Part shown: positions 45,523-56,912 of the stretch, piece after piece | Position numbering within the stretch: the first letter of the stretch is position 1 | Layout of the letters: the number at the start of each line of letters is the position of its first letter | NCBI GenBank assembly: GCA_011032825.1 | Contig: JAADJZ010000008.1 | Location: 1,178,001-1,242,000, forward strand | Direction of reading: 5' to 3' | DNA: 64,000 bases | Origin: Massariosphaeria phaeospora | Taxonomy: Eukaryota > Ascomycota > Dothideomycetes > Pleosporales | The notes under the pieces: generated by a model | Databases searched by the model: none | Seen by the model: the letters and a program-made list of their open reading frames with translations, nothing else | What the model was told of the DNA's origin: nothing | Translations under genes and position numbers: made by a program

Positions 45523-46488
45523 CTAAGTTCCGACCTGGATCGTGTAGCCCCCATCGACAGTGACAGTCTACAATATATTAGCTGAGTTGCTTTGCTGTTT
45601 CGAGTTTCACTGACTTGGCCGTTCAGGTACTGGCAGCTTGCCACGAAGAGGACAGCAGCCGCCATGTCTCGGTCGTTGCCAGGACGCTGACTCGGCAGGC
45701 CTTCCTTTTGCTCCTTGGGCATCTGGCTCTTCTGGTTCTCGTCGCTCTCCTGGGTGGTCATCTCGCTGGGGAAGACGCCTGGGGCGATGCTGTTGACCCG
45801 AATCTTCAGGCCAGACTTGGCGATCTCCGCCGACAGCATCTTGTTGAGTTGTACCGCCGCCCCTTTGCTGGCGTTGTATGAGAAGTGGCCTTGCGAGATA
45901 CGAATAAGTCCGGAAATGCTGGTGATGTTGATCACGGTCCCCGACCATCCCTGCTGCATCTCAGTTGACTTTTGCAGAAGCGGGAGGAAGGCAGTGGTCA
46001 TGAGGAACGGTCCGACGACATTAGTCTGGTAGACGCTCGTCCACTCGTCCTCAGACGTAGGCTCCAGCAGATGCTTGCGCAGCTCCTCGGCGCTATCAGC
46101 CTTTGTTTCCGTCTTTCCTGGGGCAATTCCAGCGTTGTTCACCAGGATGCAGAGACATTTCTCGCGGGATTCAATCTCTTTAAGGATATTCCTAAAGGCC
46201 GGTCAGTGGCTCGTCAGCAACTTGCGTGCAACAGACTTACTGCACGCCTTGCTTGGTTGACACGTCTCCCTGGATTGGAATGATCTGGCCGGCAATGTCC
46301 TTGCCGTGTGCCTCGGCGACACGCTCGAGTTTGTCTTCAGTCCGTCCCACGATGTAGACCTTGGCTCCATTGACGGCGAGGGCTTGTGTGATCATCAAGC
46401 CGATGCCAGAGCCGCCGCCCGTCACCAAGGCGACCTTGTCCTTGACATTGAAGACCTGTTCGAGCTTGAAGTCGGCGTTGTTCGACAT
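45523..46488 (-). CDS. Short-chain dehydrogenase/reductase (classical SDR)
   Basis: NAD(P)-dependent oxidoreductase of 289 residues; exons 46241-46488, 45615-46191 and 45523-45567, introns of 49 and 47 bases. The Rossmann dinucleotide motif TGGGSGIG is at 23-30, NNAG at 101-104, the catalytic Ser near 174 (TSISG) and Tyr188-x3-Lys192 in SYNASKGAA; all catalytic residues are present. Arg48 in VGRTEDK, after the second strand, hints at NADP(H). The 15-codon last exon gives TVTVDGGYTIQVGT, the usual SDR end, which confirms the last intron. The variable region (about 205-240) contains a charged stretch, ESDENQKSQMPKEQKEGLPS, so the substrate pocket lid is divergent; substrate unknown. It is the last intact gene before the AT-rich block. 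Confidence 0.92.
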
Positions 46489-47044
46489 GTTGTGGTACGC
46501 TCGGTGCAATTGGTGCTGTATTTGTGTTGTTCGAGCTTGTGCTGTTCTGCGGGAGTTGCTGTTCGGTGGAGGTGGCTTCGAGGTGGAGCTCGACAAGCAC
46601 ATGTACGAGGGGTTGAGAGGTGGGTGACCGCTTTTGACGTCACGATGAGAATATGCTACACGACGCACAGCGCGTGTTAGCATAGCACTTGAGGGTCTAG
46701 AATGGAACATGACAACTAATTCGGCACAGTGATTCAGTAGATGCGATCTCCCCAGCGCTGAAGGGTGGAAATCTTGACTGCACAATACGTCGTTGATATA
46801 CGCATGAACAAATCATGTAGGCTAATCACAGCGCCCGCTTCTCGACCAGCTCTCCCAAGGTTGATGAGACTCATGGTGACATCATCCCCGGTCACTGGTT
46901 ATCGGTACATTGTGTAAAGTGTAGGTAGATGTAGGTAGACAGCAGAGTCGAAATGCGGTGCGATTCATCGAGTTGGGATCAAAGTGCGGCGAAGGCTCAG
47001 CCACATCTGCTTAGTCATGCGCATGAGCCACCGCCACCGTTCAA
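46489..47044. other. Intergenic up to the AT-rich boundary
   Basis: Upstream of the dehydrogenase start. Normal composition continues to about 47040 and then changes within a few tens of bases to AT-rich sequence. No gene is seen. Confidence 0.5.
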
Positions 47045-47239
47045 TAAGAAAAAGTAAAGTAGATTGTTTCTATAGCTCTAAATTATCTATTTAAGAAAGC
47101 TAAAAGCTAGGCTATCTATATATTAGAGCTAACTAGATAAAAACTTTATTTAAGTAGCTTAGTAAACTAGCTTCTTTTTATTACGTAGTATTAATTTTTT
47201 TTACTATTATTTTTATTTTTAGCTTTATAATAAGCTGCT

Positions 47240-47751
47240 TGTTATAAATAAAAACAATACTAAATATCGTAAACTAAGCAACAACGTAGAAAAATTGTTC
47301 GAACTTATAAGTTCGCAAAATAGAAGTACGAAAACGCGCGAAGCAGAATTAAGTTAGTAGTTACGTAATAGCGCTTAGTTTTAGCGAACTAAGTAAAACA
47401 ACGCTTAGTTTTAGTAAACTAAGTAGAACTACGCTTAAAGTGCTTAGAGCGCTTAAGCTAAGCACACTAAGTAAGTAAAGTAAAATGCTTTTAGCAAGAA
47501 ATAATAGAACTATATAGATTAGTAGAATTTTCTTTATAGTTTTAATTTTTTGTATTTAACTTTTTTAAGTACATTTTATACATAGATTAGATCTATAGGC
47601 AATAGATTGTTACTTTGTTATTCTATTTAAAATAAAATTAAGATTGTTTTCTTTTGTTGTTATTAAGCTTTTCGAATATAGAACAATTCTTTAAGCGAAA
47701 TCTTTGAGTTCGATTACAATTACTTTCGATAAAAGAATACTTTTAATAATA
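47240..47751 (+). repeat. Solo or truncated-element LTR, copy 1
   Basis: About 512 bases, colinear with the LTR at 56913-57423 (shared phrases such as AGAACTATATAGATTAG and CATAGATTAGATCTATAGGC). It starts TGTTA and ends in a degraded AATAATA where the intact copy has AATAACA. No internal gag-pol follows on this side, so it is probably a solo LTR. Confidence 0.75.
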
Positions 47752-48318
47752 CTACTTTAACTTTTATAAAAGTTAAGTATAACGTATTCTATTATCAAGC
47801 TAGTTACATTATTAAGCTAGTTAAAAATGCTTAGCAGCACTAACTTACGTTACGCTTTTTTTATTTTATTGCTATTAAATAAAAAGCCTACGTACGTCGT
47901 GCTTATATTAGATTTAGAAAATATCTTTGTATTTTTTTTATACGTGCGCGCGTTATGCCTAGTTTCGCTATAGTTTCTACAGCGCCGTATAGCTAGTTAA
48001 GCTAGTTTTTAACTACTACTACTACAAGCTTTTTTTAATTGCTAAAGTTTTGCAAACGCTTTAGTAGCTACTTAGGCTACTGCTTTACTATACTCTATTA
48101 TACTACTATACTAAATATGCTTGCGTTTGCGCGTTTTTCTTTTAGTTATTACTACTAACTAATTGCTTTTCAAGCTTTTTATTGCGAGCAGCAAAAAGCG
48201 CGTTTTAGTGCAGCATTAGCTTGCTACTTTTTATAAGCTAAAAAAAGCTAGCTTGCGTAGTAACAAGTAATTAAGTAAAAAAATTGCGTACAAGCTTTAA
48301 CTAAAATCTAAACTCGTA
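47752..48318 (-). mobile_element. Fot1/pogo-type element remnant, C-terminal end of transposase (left of insertion)
   Basis: On the minus strand this matches the Cys-rich C-terminal tail of the pogo-type transposases elsewhere in the block (ACGTGCGCGCGTTATGCC near 47942, compare 63.2 kb in reverse). The copy is interrupted at the TA at 48317-48318 by the element 48319-50199 and continues at 50200. Confidence 0.55.
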
Positions 48319-48374
48319 ACGTAGATCCCTAGCAAGTTGCTTACCTAGGCGAGTTGCTTACTTGCGCCAAGCTT
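48319..48374 (+). repeat. Left inverted repeat of element B
   Basis: It begins ACGTAGAT and ends CCAAGCTT, and pairs with 50144-50199 with 3 mismatches in 56. All three are C on this copy against T on the other. Confidence 0.85.
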
Positions 48375-50143
48375 TTTTCCTACTACCTACTTTTTTCTTT
48401 TTACTACTTTCTCTCTAGCACCTAGTATAGGTTAAAATAACTTAAATTACTTAGAATTAACTGCTGCATTTAACCTACACGTGCGCTTATTGTGCTCTAG
48501 CTTGCCGCAGCGTTTACAGCGTTTTAAAAGCTAGCTGCTCTAATTACCAGCATTACTACAAGCTTTTTTTTTTGCTTTTTTTTTATTACTGCGCGTTTTA
48601 AACGCCTTAAGAGCTGTTAAGCGCACGCTTTTTTTAACTATAAAAGTACTTTTTTGCTGCACACGCTTTCTTTTATGCGATTTTTGTTGCAAGAAAGCTT
48701 CGTTAGCAGCTTAAAGTTTAGCAACTTAGTTGCGCAGTAGCAGCACAGAAGCTGCTGCATACTTTGCGCCTTTAGAGAGCTTTGCAAAAGCATTAACTAT
48801 TAAAGTAAAAAAGCTATCTACATGCCTTTAAATTTTCTTTTAAATTAGCGTTAATTGCAACTTAAATTTTAAAGTATTGCTTAGAGTTTAAGACTGCTAG
48901 AAACTGTTCTTTACAGTAGGTAATAGTAGAGTGCGAAGTTGCACGTTAAGCTTCAAAATTACTGCTTCTAGGTTAAATAGAACTAATCTAGCACTTTAAA
49001 AGCTTTTTTAGATATTGCTCTTTGTAATAAAAGCGTTGTAAGCGCTAATAAAGCATAGCAGAAACTTAAGTTTAGTAATGTAGTTAATTTGGTTGCGCAT
49101 TAGATTCTTGGCTTAGCAGCCGTACGCCTTTTTCAAAAGCGCAAAACAGCTAACATTAAGAGGTTGCAAAAAGTGCAACGAGTAAAAAAGTATGCAAAGA
49201 ATAATAATGCTGTTATTCTTGCAGTACTGCTAAAAGGCAAGCGAGTTATAGCTCTTATAGCCGTTAATAAAAAGTAAACGTATTATTTTAATAGTACGTT
49301 TCTTTGTATAGGCGTTAAAGTGCTTTAACTACTCTAGACCTAGCTCGTTGTTTGTCTAGCTGTTTTTAGAAACTGCAATAACTTAGTTGCAAAGTAAGCT
49401 ATTCTTTTTGTACTAGGCAAAAAAGTAGTTCTTGCTCTAAAAAATAATAAAAAGTAGAATAGCTTACTTTATTGCGTTAACGCTTTGTACTACTGTCGTC
49501 TACTTTCTGTTATTCTACTGCACTGTTTTCAGCCGTTCTCAACGCTCTAAGCTAGTAATTACTGCACTTGTTAAAATCTAGCCTATTATAAAGCTCGTTT
49601 TATTAAAGTTGTAAGTGTCCTTGTTTACTACGTTGTACTTAGCTTTTATATTTGCTACAAGCTTAAACTAGTTAGCTACAAGCTTAAAATTCTTATAAAG
49701 AGCTCTTTTATAGTCGTATTTTTAATTAAACTTAATCTAAAGCTTAGAGTAACGCCTAACGAACGACGTAACCTAGTTCTTTTTAACTAGTAGCTAGCCT
49801 TGCGCTGCGAGTAGTAGGTTAGCTTTATTCTTTAACTTAGCAAGCTTAAGTAGAAAGCTTTGCGCGTTAAAGTTAATAGCATACTCTTTAATTACTATGT
49901 TTTCTATTAAACAAAGCTTTATTAAGTTAAGTATGCAATCGCGTTGTAAGAGTTTTTTAGCAAGCTAATTGCTTAGTGTTTTTTAAAAAACGTTGTAGAT
50001 TGATGCAGCGCGTTGCTAAAAAAGTATTGCGTTGCGTTAGATAGCCTAGATCGCAAGTTGTATTTAGCTTTCGTTTGAAGCGCGTAGCGCGTTGTGTAGT
50101 TAAGCTATCGCGTAGTAGAAAAAAAAAAGTAGGTGTTGGTAGA

Positions 50144-50199
50144 AAGCTTAGCGCAAGTAAGCAACTCGCCTAGGTAAGCAACTTGCTAAGAATCTACGT
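50144..50199 (-). repeat. Right inverted repeat of element B
   Basis: Reverse complement of 48319-48374 apart from three C/T transitions. Confidence 0.85.
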
Positions 50200-50828
50200 T
50201 AAGTATTGCTTAGAGTTTTCAATTGCTACGGCGTTTTTAAGAGAAAAAGTGCTAGTAAAGTACGCAGCTATACTTTAAAGCAATTTTACACTACTTGCGC
50301 GTTAATAGAAACTAGCTCTAACGCTTTAAAAGCTTTGCAGTAGTTTGCTTCTATAAATACGTTAAAAAAGCGTTTTTAAAAGCAAAAAAAAAAAAAGCTT
50401 TTTTAGTTAATATATAAAACGCGTTAGCGTGCTAAGTTTCTAACGCGTTAAAAGTACTTGCGTTTTAGCAACGAAAAGCAAACTACATTAAGTAGCTAAA
50501 AAATGTACAATAAGTAAAATAGCATACAAAAAATTAAAATCTTAATTTCAAAGTAGTAGTTTTTAAATTCTAGTTAAAGTAGCTTTTTTAGCTATTTAAA
50601 ATAAGCTGCTAGTATACTTTTACCTAGCGCGTTTTTGTATACGCGTTAAAGTACTTTAACTACTCTAAACTAAGCGCGTTGTTAGTTTAGCTATTTTTAG
50701 AAACTAAAAGCTTTTAATTGCGCAGTATATTTGCTTTTTTGTACTACGCTAAAAAGTAAACGCGTTTTTTGTAGATAATAAAAAGCAAGATTGCGTACTT
50801 AGCAACGTAAATGCTTTGAATTAGTATA
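50200..50828 (-). mobile_element. Older pogo-type copy, continuation right of element B
   Basis: The phrase AGTATTGCTTAGAGTTT at 50202 repeats the one inside element B at about 48873, showing that B inserted in the C-terminal part of a related transposase gene. The copy runs to about 50828, where a second element's inverted repeat begins after a TA. Confidence 0.6.
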
Positions 50829-51150
50829 ACGTACTTTACGAGTTCGTGCATTACACGAGTTCGTATATTACTTTTGCTAAGCTTCTACCAAAACTACTTT
50901 ATTCTAGCGCAAAACAGCTTACTTTAGCTTTGTGTAAAGTAATATAACACGAGATATTATTTAGAGTTTACTTTTACTACTTGCTTACACGTACGCGCGT
51001 TGTGCCTAGCCTAATAACACTATCTACACTATTTTTAAAATAGTTTACCTACTTTAGCGCGCACTTGCGTTTTTAGCTTTTTTTTAAGCAGCTTCTAATC
51101 GAATACTACTTTGGCTATTTAAACACTACCTAGCATTATTTTCAAAAACA
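50829..51150 (-). mobile_element. Truncated pogo-type element, family A end
   Basis: It starts with ACGTACTTTACGAG after a TA, like both ends of the element at 61539-63399, and continues colinearly with the reverse complement of that element's right part (transposase C-terminus). The similarity fades near 51.1 kb and I find no partner inverted repeat, so the copy is truncated. Confidence 0.6.
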
Positions 51151-53789
51151 CGCTTGAAAAGTTAAAAAACGCGGTTACGTAATTGTAGTAACTAGAATAA
51201 CAAAACGCTAGTAAAGCTGTAAAGCGCTAATTGCTAACGTTGTGCAAAAATTAATTGTTTAATTTTACCTTAGCTACGTTAAACGCTAGGCATTGCAAAC
51301 TAAAGCTTTGCACTTAAAAATTATTGCTTTAACTAGCGCATTTAGCAGCTGCAAGCAACACGTTTGCAGCGAACTTCTAGCACTTTTAAACTAATACTAC
51401 TTAACAACAACGCTACGCAGAAGCGCGTAGTTAAAAACCTAAGTAAGTACAGTTTTAGTAAGTTAATAGTTTAAATTTAAAACTTTTTTAATAGCGAAGT
51501 AGTTAGCTATTTGTATACTAGTTTAGCAATTTAGCGCTTTTATATAGATAACGCTAAAGCAAGCCTACGCTACGCATAAACGCTAAGTTAAAAGTTATGT
51601 TTTATTACTACGCCTACGCTTGCTAAGCTTGCTACTTCGCTTTCGTTGCTACAGCTACTTATTCTTTGCTTCTAAAAGTTTCTTTTGTTTTTTAGAGCGA
51701 AATTAGTTCTGCTAGGTACTATTTACTTTTCTAAACGCTTTATTTTGCGCTACAACCTACTTGTTCGCTTACTTAAACTAGTTAACGTTTATTAGCTTAT
51801 TTGCTTCGTAGCCTAGCGCTAGTGCTACTTTATACTTAGAGCTATTCAACTTAAAGCGCGTTACTAGCAAAGTTAGCAAAGAAAAAGCAGCTATTGTTGT
51901 TTGAGTAACTGCTAGGCAGCTAGCTTAACTGCTTTAAACCGAAAAAGTAGTGCGCTAGGTATTAGCTAGCTAAAATAACTTTGCACTTACAAAAAGCACT
52001 TAGGTAGCTTAAACTATTTTAAATAGTAAAGAGTTACAAGCTTTTTAAGTAACTAGGCTAGTAGAAATTATTCGCGCAGTAGCTTCTTTAAAGCGCTTTT
52101 TGCTTTTAACCTAAGCAAATTTTTTTAAGCGAAGTAAAAACTTTGAGTAGCTACTTCGTAGAGAGTATAATTGCTAGTAATTGTAAATCTCGTTTACTAG
52201 AACTTCGCTGTTGCTAAAGTAAATAATATAGTAAAGCTAGTATTTGCAAAGCAATTTATACGTTTTAGTAAACGCACTTAAATAGGTACTATCGTAGTTA
52301 TTAGCTTTTAATAGCTTAAGTTGCTTATTTAGTAATTGTAAAGCAAAAAGTGTAATTCGCTAAAAAAGCAGCTAAAACTTTAAAACTTTAGCAACTAAGT
52401 TAAGCACTTTGCTATAAGCTTAGCTTATTTTAGTTTTGTACGTATTTACTTAGTTCTTAACGTAGAGGTTTACTAATAGCACTACATTCTAGAAGTAACT
52501 TTTAGCTAATACGAAACTTTTCTTAATATAATAACAAAAGCTTTCGCTTTAGAAAGTTGCTTTGTACGCAGTTAGCTAGCAGTAAGCTTAGCTAACTTCG
52601 CTGCAAATTTAGCTATAAAAATTAATAGTAGGTTTTACTTAGTACTAAAGTTAAATAGAAACTTACAGTAGCACTTTACTTACTTATTTCAAAATAGTAG
52701 CTAGTACTAGCTAAGGTACTTTAGTAGTTTTAAAAACTTTTTGTAGTTGTTTTAAATAAACTAGCAGTGAAGCTTAAACTTTTTAGTAGTAAAAGCGTTA
52801 ACAAAAGTGTACTACTAGCTTATAAAACCTAGTCTAGTAGTTTTAATTTTCTTTTTTTTTTCTCTATAAGCTTAGCGTATATTCTACGCTTTAATTGCCT
52901 AAGCTTTAACGTTCTTGTTAATGTGCTAGATGCAAAGCCGTAGTAAAACCTAGAAAAAGTTTTAGTACAAAGCAGCTTTTAACTCGCTATTATTGTTAGT
53001 AACAAAATAGAGTAAAAATACTTTTACGTTATTAGCGTAGCGCTTAAGCGCTTTTATTGCTAAGTTATAGTTGTTCTTTAACTTGCTGTTAAAAAAGCAA
53101 TACGCTACGTTAAACGTAGTACTAACGCTAGTAATTCTATTTATATGCAATAGCAGCATATTAAACTAGTTTGTTTTGTACGTAGCGTTAAGCAATAGTA
53201 CGTTAAATTTTTTTTTTTAAAGTTAGCGTAAAAGTAAGTAAGCAAAAAATATAAGCTTTAAGTAGTTTTTTTTGTTGTATAGGTGCTTTGCGTAGTACTT
53301 GCTTTTTACAAAGTTTCTAGCTACAAGCAAATTAATAAAAGCTTTTATTTTAAAAAAATTATTAAGCTAGGCAAGAGTTAGCTAGTAGCGTTTGTTGTAT
53401 ATATCTTGCAAGTTAATTTTAACGCTTAATTTAATAAATTCCGATAGTATAGTTTGTAATAAGCGGCGTAACTAGTAACTATGCTGTATAATACTTTTTG
53501 TTGTACTATTTTTTTTTTATCTAAAGCAGCGCTAATTTAGTATAACTAAGCTTGTAATTGTAATTAAAATTAACTACTATAAAATTCTACTTACTGCTAC
53601 TAAATAGCCGAAGCATAGCTTTTTATTTACACTTACTTATACAAAAGCTAGCAGCTTAGCTACTTGTAGCTACGCTTTTAAACTTACGCTCTTTAGCGCA
53701 TTGAAGCTATACAAGCTTTTTTTTAAAAAAGCTTACTTAATTTAATGCTAACTAAGTACTCGTAAAGGCGTAAAATTACGTTGATTTAG
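51151..53789 (-). mobile_element. Mutator-like (MULE) transposase remnant and unassigned repeat sequence
   Basis: On the minus strand at 52900-53160 the translation reads LLHINRITSVSTTFNVAYCF, then FVTNNNSELKAALY, then LCIWHINKNV, the MULE transposase core (active relatives have VTDD.. and LCLWHVNKNV), so one acidic residue of the active site is changed to Asn. One frame (52962-53159) is open for 65 codons by chance survival; stops occur on both sides. Boundaries and terminal repeats were not found, so the ends given are those of the unassigned gap. Confidence 0.6.
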
Positions 53790-54560
53790 TTAACTACTTT
53801 TTAGTAGTTCTTGCTTTAAAAAATAATAAAAAGTAAAATAGCTTACTCTATTGCGTTAATGCTTTAGATAACTATTGTTTACTTTCTATTACTTTGCTAT
53901 ACTGCTTTTAGCTATTCTTGTTTTTCTAAAGCTATAACAACTATTCTAGTTAATATCTAGTTTATTATAAAGCTTGTTTTGTTAAAGTTGTACGTATTTT
54001 TATTCTAAATACTATACTTAGCTTTAATATTAGCTACTAAGCTACACTAGTTTTAGATAACTTTTAAATTTTTGCAAAGCGCTTTTTTATAGTTGTACTT
54101 GCGATTAAACTTCGTTGTAAGCTTAAAGCAACTTTTAACGAACTTACTAAGCTAGTTTGTACTAACTTAGCCTAGATTGCGCTTTGCGCGTAAGAAATTA
54201 GCTATATTAGCTATAGCTGCGAGCTTAGAAAGAAATTCTTACGCAACTAGCTTAAGTATATGCTCAACAACTACTTTCTTTTTAAGCTTAGTTAAATTTA
54301 TTAAGTTTAGCTTATAATCTACGCGTAAAAGTTGTTTAACGCGTTAATTGCTTAGTGTTTTTTAAAAAACGTTATAGATAGCTGCAGCGCGTTGCAAAAA
54401 AAGTTATTGCATTTTGTTTAAAAGCTTAAAAAGCATTTTGTATTTAACGTTCTTTAGAAAGCTTTATTTAGTATTGTTGTTAAAGCATTATGTACATAAG
54501 TAGAGTTTAGTAAAAGCTTAGCAAAAGTAAGTAACTTAAGTGTATAAGCAACTTGCTAGT
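53790..54560 (-). mobile_element. Pogo-type element fragment, N-terminal part of transposase with one terminal repeat
   Basis: Colinear on the minus strand with the N-terminal and middle transposase part of element B (for example AATAATAAAAAGTA followed by GCTTACT.TATTGCGTTAA). It ends near 54505-54560 in a diverged version of the B terminal repeat (AGCAAGTTGCTTA and GCTAAGCTTTTA in reverse). Confidence 0.6.
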
Positions 54561-55052
54561 AAAGTATATTACTCTATTATGCTACTTATTTAAATTCGCT
54601 TTTACTTTTGTAATTTTCTTTTTGTTGCTTCTTTAATAGTTTTTTTAAAGCTAGAAATTCGATTGCGCATAAGCTTAACTTATTGTGCACGAACGCGTAG
54701 CAATTGAAATCGCGTAACAATTGCCGAACAACATGCTTACTACTATAAAAATAAAGTTATTATAACAGCTACAACAGCTATTTTTATAAAAAAAATTAGT
54801 AGAAAGACTTTTAACATGCTCGTAATTAACTTGTATTATTTATATTTACGTAAAACGTTGATAGTGCAGCTACAAAAGTTAACTTTAAGTAAAGTAGCAA
54901 GTATAGCTTCTAAGAACGCTGCGATAGCTATAGAGCTACTATCGCGTTTCTATTACTTACTCTTTGCTAAAAGCTTTTTTAAAACTTTACGCTTATTTAT
55001 TTAAGCAGTTGTAAATGCTTTTTTAGTATTTTAAGCTTTGATTCTAGCTGCG
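54561..55052. other. Unassigned AT-rich repeat sequence
   Basis: One frame of 62 codons (54816-55004) is open but reads as Leu/Tyr/Phe-rich AT-biased sequence without a motif. Possibly internal sequence of the inverted LTR element next to it. Confidence 0.3.
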
Positions 55053-55549
55053 TGTTATTAGAGGTGTTCTCTTACCAAAGGTACGAGTTATCAAACTCAA
55101 AGATTCCGCCTAAGAAATTGTTTTGTGTTCGAAAAGCTTGTTGACAACGTAAAAAAACAATCTTAATTTTATTTTAAATAGAATAACAAAGTAGCAAGCT
55201 GTTGCCTATAGATCTAATCTATGTATAAAATGTACTTAAAAGAGTTAACTACAAAGAATCTAAACTATAAAGAAAATTCTGCTAATCTATATAGTTCTAC
55301 GATTCTTTGCTAAAAGCGTTCTGCTTTGTAATTTTCTTTAAAGTAAAAATCAAAGCTGCTTCGTTGATCTCGCTAGATTCTAAGATTATTTCTTAATTTC
55401 TATTCTTAGTAGGATCGCGGTTACGTAACTGCTAACCTAATTCTGCTTCGCGCGTTGCTGTACTTTCGTTTTGCAAACTTGCAAGCTCTAACAACTTTTC
55501 TACGCCGTTGCTTAGTTTATAATACCTAGTATCGCTTTTGTTTGTAACA
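55053..55549 (-). repeat. LTR copy 2, inverted
   Basis: 497 bases that match the reverse complement of the LTR at 56913-57423, bounded by TGTTA...TAACA. No 5-base target duplication is visible on its two sides. Confidence 0.78.
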
Positions 55550-55715
55550 TTATTTCTCTTTTTAGAGATATCGTTTTGATAGCTACTGTTTGTGCTATGC
55601 TAGTTCGTTTTGAAGTACCTTGTCGTGTGCAGCGTAAGTATAAAAGTAAGTTAACTTGCAATTCCCGTTGTGTCGTAGCTTTCTTTAGTATTTTTTTAAG
55701 TTCTTAAGTCTAACT

Positions 55716-56500
55716 ATGCTTAAAGTTTTAAAATTTTTTTTAAATAACTTAACTACTCGTCGCAAGGCTTTTGCTGCTCTAGTTCTGTTTCGTAGTTGTA
55801 AAATGCTAACGCCTTGCTCGCTGTGTTGCGAGAAAAATCGCAAATGTCTTGTAAGCCTAGATTCAAGTTGCTGTTTTAAGTGTTTAGATTACAATTCTAA
55901 GTGTAATCTAGTAGTAACTACTTAAAACTAGGCTGCTATTGAGGCTAAGCGCCGTAGTCTTTGGCTTCGAATTGCAAAGTTTCGCTTCGCGCTTTCGAAG
56001 TTTGAGCTTAAGTTAGAGTAGCTAAATTGTTAAAAAAAAGAAATGTATAGTCGCAAGCTAGCGTCTATTAAAAAAGTAGAACGGCTCGAAGCAGCTGCGG
56101 CTACTGCTTCTAATTCTAAGAGTACAGCTTCTACTAATAGTTCTATACTGCTGCTACTCGAATCGACTTCGGCTAACCTAGACTAGTTACAAACTAACTC
56201 TTCTCTTCTAGCTTTTAATTCTTTTTTGCTTTTTACTTTTTTTGCTTTTCTAGAGAACTCGGATTCTTTGCTTCTAAATTTCGCTAGTAATATGCTTGCA
56301 CTAATTTCTTGCAGTTCGTAAAATTCCGTATTAGTTCCTATGTGTTCTAGCTTTCTAGCTATTCTTGCTATTTAACTAAGTATTTCTACTAACGTTCTAA
56401 CTTCTGTAAGTTTTTAACTTCTTCGACTTTGTAATTTTTGTCTTTAAGTTTAATATTAGTTGCTACTTCGGCGTTTAGTAGTGCTGGTTTAAAAAGTAAT
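55716..56500 (+). pseudogene. Cys-rich repeat-associated ORF of unknown function, degraded
   Basis: An open stretch of 69 codons (55716-55925) ends in CSLCCEKNRKCLVSLDSSCC, then FKCLDYNSKCNL: a C-x2-C...C...C-x2-C...C pattern. It continues through stops as a charged, helical segment (EAKRRSLWLRIAKFRFAL, SRKLASIKKVERLEAAAATA). This layout, a Cys cluster then a coiled coil, recalls short multi-copy fungal proteins often seen beside transposons. I cannot name a function. Confidence 0.4.
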
Positions 56501-56912
56501 TTATAAAAAACTAGATGTATGCGCATACTTGCAAGTAGCTATAGTTTAAATAATACAAGTCTTTTAACTTTTAGAATTTTAAATAGTTTTATTTAGAAGT
56601 TGTTTAATTTGTTGCATAGCTGTTTAGTTTTTAGATTTTTTCGTAAGAGAAAAACTCTATTCTCTTTTTTAAAAATTAGTTTCTTAAGCTTTTTCTTGTT
56701 TGCTAACTTAGCTGTTGTAAAGTTCTTCTAAGCAATTCGTTTGCTTAATTCGTTGTGTAATTCTTGCATTTTAAAAGCTTTATCGTTTGCTGCTAGCGAA
56801 ATGCTTTTAATATTCTTTAGATTTTAATAAGCTACTAGCTTATATCTATAATTTGCGTAGTATAGCGAGTGTTTTGTCGTTGTAAATCTTGTGCTATTGT
56901 ATGCTAATTATG
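56501..56912. other. Unassigned AT-rich sequence left of the LTR
   Basis: No protein or terminal repeat is recognised here. It may belong to whatever the gypsy element inserted into. Confidence 0.3.

Larger units (their letters stand above)
48319..50199 (-). mobile_element. Fot1/pogo-type DNA transposon, full length, RIP-like (element B)
   Basis: 1,881 bases bounded by 56-base inverted repeats and flanked by TA on both sides (48317-48318 and 50200-50201), the target duplication of the Tc1/mariner-pogo superfamily. The transposase runs on the minus strand: near 49.58 kb it reads NFNKTSF where active relatives have NFDETGF, so the first catalytic Asp is changed, and near 49.1 kb AYG...R, the conserved block after the last catalytic residue. 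Many stops make it inactive. The length agrees with fungal Fot1-like elements. Confidence 0.8.
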
